From Leucobacter chromiireducens (GTDB lineage Bacteria; Actinomycetota; Actinomycetes; Actinomycetales; Microbacteriaceae): a DNA stretch of 37,138 bases. How positions within the stretch are numbered: the stretch's first letter is position 1; every line of letters starts with the position of its first letter. Location of the stretch: NCBI RefSeq assembly GCF_003917135.1, contig NZ_RPDI01000027.1, positions 1 to 37,138 on the forward strand, read 5' to 3'. Shown piece by piece: positions 34,262 to 37,138 of the stretch. The translations under genes and the position numbers were made by a program. The notes below the pieces were generated by a model. It was not told the origin of the DNA and searched no databases. It was given only the letters and a program-made list of their open reading frames with translations.

Positions 34262-35292
34262 CGACTGTGCCCGCTGCTGGACGGCGTCCGGGGCGCGGCA
34301 CACGGCGGGGCGGGGGAGCGCGGCACACCGCGTCCGGCGCGATCCTCCGCCTGCTGGCCGCGCGGCTCGGCTTCGGCGTGCTGACACTGTTCGCGGTGTC
34401 GATCGTGGTGTTCCTCGCCACGCAGGCGCTGCCGGGCGACGCAGCCCAGGCGATCCTCGGGCGTGAGGCCACGCCGGAGCGGCTCGCCGCGCTGCGCGAG
34501 CAGCTGCACCTCGGCGGCAACTGGGCCGAGCAGTACGGCTCGTGGATGGCGCGCCTGTTCACCCTCGACCTCGGCGTCTCCCTCAGCGCGCGGATCCCGG
34601 TCGCCGAGCTGATCCTCCCGAGCCTCGCGAACTCCGGCGTGCTGATGGCGCTCGCCGCGGCGATCGCGATCCCGCTGTCGATCGCGGTGGGCACGTGGAC
34701 GGCGCTTCGGCAGGACCGCATCGGCGACCACATCGTGAGCGTCGTGACGCTCGTGCTCGCGTCGCTGCCCGAGTTCGTCGTCGGGATTCTCCTGATCCTG
34801 CTGCTCTCGACGAGCGCGCTGCAGCTCCTGCCCGCCGTCGTGGTACTGCAGCCGGGGCAGCCGGTGTGGAGCGCGCCACTGCAGCTCGTGCTGCCGGTGC
34901 TCACCCTGGTGCTCGCGGTGTCGCCATACATCACCAGGATCATGCGTGCGACGATGCGCGAGGTGCTGGAGAGCCCCTATGTGCAGCAGGCGCGGCTGAA
35001 GGGGCTGCGCGAGCGGCGCGTGGTGTTCCGGCACGCTGCCCCGAACGCGGTGGGGCCCGTCGCGCAGGTGATCGCGCTGCAGCTCGCGTGGCTCGTCGGC
35101 GGCGTCGTGGTGATCGAGTACCTGTTCCGCTTCCCCGGGATCGGTTTCCTCCTGATCGACGGGGTCACCAACCGCGATGTGCCCGTCGTGCAGGCACTCG
35201 TGCTCGTGATCGCCGTGTTCTACGTGATCGTCAACCTGCTCGCCGACGTTGCCACCCTCGTCGCGAACCCGAAAGTGAGGACCGCGCAGTGA
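34258..35292 (+). CDS. Peptide ABC importer permease, DppB/OppB-like
   Basis: A 344-residue inner-membrane subunit (GTG start overlapping the binding-protein stop). An Arg/Gly-rich cytosolic N-terminus of about 30 residues precedes six membrane segments. The first is LGFGVLTLFAVSIVVFLATQ, followed by the usual large periplasmic loop starting LPGDAAQAILG, and the cytosolic EAA-type loop lies around MREVLESPYVQQARLKGLRE. This is the family arrangement of DppB/OppB/NikB. It pairs with the second permease to form the channel. The start is set by operon overlap; family homologues begin near ILRLLAARLGFG, so a slightly later start is possible. Confidence 0.9.
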   Translation: MTTVPAAGRRPGRGTRRGGGARHTASGAILRLLAARLGFGVLTLFAVSIVVFLATQALPGDAAQAILGREATPERLAALREQLHLGGNWAEQYGSWMARLFTLDLGVSLSARIPVAELILPSLANSGVLMALAAAIAIPLSIAVGTWTALRQDRIGDHIVSVVTLVLASLPEFVVGILLILLLSTSALQLLPAVVVLQPGQPVWSAPLQLVLPVLTLVLAVSPYITRIMRATMREVLESPYVQQARLKGLRERRVVFRHAAPNAVGPVAQVIALQLAWLVGGVVVIEYLFRFPGIGFLLIDGVTNRDVPVVQALVLVIAVFYVIVNLLADVATLVANPKVRTAQ

Positions 35293-36182
35293 CCGTCGTG
35301 ACCCAGCACCGCAGCCCCCAGCCAGACCGTGAGGAGGCCGAGCCGGCCAGCGCGCCCGGGCTCATCGCGCGCGCCCTCCGCGAGCCGAGGATGGTCGTCG
35401 GCGTGGTGCTGGCGGGGCTCGTCGTCGGGATCGCGGTGATCGGCCCCCTGTTCGCCCCGCACTCGCCGACCGAGTTCGTCGGGCCGCCGTTCGCCCAGCC
35501 CGGCCAGGACGCGCTGCTCGGCACCGACAACCTGGGGCGCGACGTGGTGACCCGCTTCCTGTTCGGCGGCCGCCTGCTGCTGCTGCTCGCGGTGCTCGCA
35601 ACGCTCGGCGGGGTGGGGATCGGCGCGCTCGTCGGGGTGGTCGCCGCGTACCGGCGCGGCTGGGTCGACGAGCTGCTCATGCGGCTCGGCGACGTCGCGC
35701 TGGCCTTCCCGCAGCTCGTGCTCGCGCTGCTGTTCCTCGCAGTGTTCGGGCCGCAGCCGGCGCTGCTCGTCGTGCTCGTCGCGGTCGGCCACCTGCCGCG
35801 CGTCGCGCGCGTGGTGCGCGGCGCCGCGATGAGTGTGGTGAAGCGCGACTTCGTGCGCGCCGCCGAGGTCGTCGGGACGCCGCGGTGGCGCATCGTCGTC
35901 ACCGAGGTGCTCCCGAACGTGAGCAGCACGCTCGCGGTGGAGTTCGGGCTCCGCCTCACCTACTCGATCGGGATCCTTGCCGGGCTCAGCTTCCTCGGGC
36001 TCGGCATGCAGCCGCCGGCAGCCGACTGGGGGCTCATGATCAACGAGAACCGGATCGCGCTGACGGTCGCGCCGTGGGCGGTCGTGCTGCCCGTGCTCGC
36101 GATCGCGGTGCTCACGGTCGGCACGAACCTCATCGCCGATGGGCTCGCGCGCGCCGCCATGGCGACGGAGGTGGCCCAGTGA
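35289..36182 (+). CDS. Peptide ABC importer permease, DppC/OppC-like
   Basis: A 297-residue permease with a soluble N-terminus of about 35 residues, a first membrane segment (MVVGVVLAGLVVGIAVIGPLF) and the DppC hallmark LLGTDNLGRDVVTRFLFGGR. Four or five further segments follow. The EAA-type loop is DFVRAAEVVGTPRWRIVVTE, which contacts the ATPase, and LSFLGLGMQPPAADWG is also typical. GTG 35289 overlaps the upstream stop (GTGA), and its own stop overlaps the ATPase start in the same way. Confidence 0.92.
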   Translation: MTVVTQHRSPQPDREEAEPASAPGLIARALREPRMVVGVVLAGLVVGIAVIGPLFAPHSPTEFVGPPFAQPGQDALLGTDNLGRDVVTRFLFGGRLLLLLAVLATLGGVGIGALVGVVAAYRRGWVDELLMRLGDVALAFPQLVLALLFLAVFGPQPALLVVLVAVGHLPRVARVVRGAAMSVVKRDFVRAAEVVGTPRWRIVVTEVLPNVSSTLAVEFGLRLTYSIGILAGLSFLGLGMQPPAADWGLMINENRIALTVAPWAVVLPVLAIAVLTVGTNLIADGLARAAMATEVAQ

Positions 36183-37138
36183 CCTCGATCGAGCAGGCCA
36201 CCCCTGGCCAGCAGCAGCCGGATCACGTGCCGGCCGACACGGATCAGCTCGTCGCAACGATCGCCGGGCTCAGCGTCGTTGGGCAGCCGGCCGACGTGCC
36301 CATCATCGACGGCGTGAGCCTGGAGCTCGCGCGGGGCGAGGTGCTCGGCATCGTGGGGGAGTCGGGCTCGGGGAAGACGACGCTCGGGCTCGCGCTGCTC
36401 CGCTACGCGCGGGAGGGCACGCGGATCGCGGCCGGCCGGATCCGGATCTCCGGTGATGACATCGCGGCGCTCAGCGCGCGCGAGATTCGACGGATGCGCG
36501 GCACGCACGTCGCGTACGTGCCGCAGTCGCCGGCGACCGCGCTGAACCCCGCGCTGACGATTCGCACGCAGCTGCTCGAGTGCCTCGGCGCCGACACCGC
36601 GGAGCACCGGGCGCGCATGCGCGAGGTGATTCGCGACGTCGCGCTCCCGGAGGACGAGGAGTTCGTGCGCCGCTACCCGCACCAGCTCTCGGGCGGGCAG
36701 CAGCAGCGCGTCGCGATCGCGATGGCGTTCATCGCGCGCCCCGAGCTGATCGTGCTCGACGAGCCCACCACCGGGCTCGACGTCTCGACGCAGCAGCACG
36801 TGCTGCAGATGGTGCGCGAGCTGTGCCAGCGCCTCGGCAGCGCCGCGATCTACATCAGCCACGATCTCGCCGTCGTCGCCGAGCTCTCCGACCGGATCGC
36901 GGTGCTGTACGCGGGCCGTGTGCTCGAGGTCGGGGACACCGCGGCGGTGCTGAACGCCCCGGCGCACCCCTACACCGCGCTCCTGCTCCAGGCGACGCCC
37001 CGGCTCGCGGGCGGCAGGGACATGCGCGGGATCGCAGGCAACGCCCCGGCGCCGGCGCAGCGCCCGCCGGGCTGCGCCTTCGCGCCGCGCTGCCCGATCG
37101 CGCAGGACGCGTGCCGCAGCGGGGAGATCCCCGCGCTC
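36179..37138 (+). CDS. Peptide ABC importer ATP-binding protein, 3' end beyond window
   Basis: The frame is open from GTG 36179 (overlapping the permease stop) to the window end, 320 codons. Walker [10 protein letters not shown] is at 60-68, the signature LSGGQQQR at 170-177, Walker B IVLDEP at 191-196 and the switch histidine in [11 protein letters not shown]. After the ATPase comes the oligopeptide-transporter C-terminal region ([18 protein letters not shown] and [14 protein letters not shown]), which normally ends a DppD-type subunit. Since the frame continues, this may be either a single DppD-like protein near its end or the first half of a fused DppD-DppF ATPase, an arrangement common in actinobacteria. 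Confidence 0.92.
   Translation, partial: MTSIEQATPGQQQPDHVPADTDQLVATIAGLSVVGQPADVPIIDGVSLELARGEVLGIVGESGSGKTTLGLALLRYAREGTRIAAGRIRISGDDIAALSAREIRRMRGTHVAYVPQSPATALNPALTIRTQLLECLGADTAEHRARMREVIRDVALPEDEEFVRRYPHQLSGGQQQRVAIAMAFIARPELIVLDEPTTGLDVSTQQHVLQMVRELCQRLGSAAIYISHDLAVVAELSDRIAVLYAGRVLEVGDTAAVLNAPAHPYTALLLQATPRLAGGRDMRGIAGNAPAPAQRPPGCAFAPRCPIAQDACRSGEIPAL

Overview
The window is high-G+C DNA with compact gene packing. Protein families are actinobacterial: a DUF3117 protein, the long actinobacterial form of DapD, LAXTG-type cell-wall sorting signals, a TatB-like protein and a cytosolic PRC/MgtE_N/CBS protein. Together these suggest a member of the Microbacteriaceae, possibly close to Leucobacter. 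That placement is inferred from family content only; no search was run.

Layout. (1) 1-419: the 3' end of a surface protein with a Pro-Gly-Thr-Glu linker and an LAVTG sorting signal. (2) 514-4699: a two-component system (NarL type) followed by an ABC-2 type exporter with two paralogous permeases. This block looks lower in G+C than its surroundings. (3) 4786-7199: divergent dapD and dapE (lysine/diaminopimelate synthesis) and a small DUF3117 gene. (4) 7514-9616: a secreted, wall-anchored type I phosphodiesterase. (5) 9736-13761: an O-methyltransferase and an unknown membrane protein on the minus strand, then tatB and a PAS-GGDEF-EAL protein with a degenerate GGDEF site. (6) 13767-16845: a minus-strand operon PRC/MgtE_N/CBS - DUF1003 - mrp with 4-base overlaps. 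(7) 16947-20254: a beta-propeller lipoprotein, a general stress membrane protein, arfB and a pseudouridine synthase. (8) 20255-20574: a repeat-rich gap with a dispersed hairpin repeat and a CCCAA/CCCGA pentamer array. (9) 20575-24475: a double-HTH Lrp-type regulator divergent from an MFS transporter and an M20 amidohydrolase. (10) 24522-28511: hrpA helicase on the minus strand. (11) 28598-32487: aldo/keto reductase - mdh, then argG and a small membrane protein. (12) 32696 to the end: an oligopeptide/dipeptide ABC importer operon (binding lipoprotein, two permeases, ATPase running off the window).

Most of the window is housekeeping or common accessory metabolism. The least explained signals are the repeat block at 20242-20547, with a base-pair substitution that keeps a hairpin; a pattern of -10-like hexamers placed 6-8 bases before start codons (leaderless transcription); a seven-codon ORF bridging tatB and the c-di-GMP gene; and the regulator/transporter/hydrolase locus. 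I did not find a CRISPR array, tRNA, rRNA, insertion sequence, prophage or recognisable defence system.
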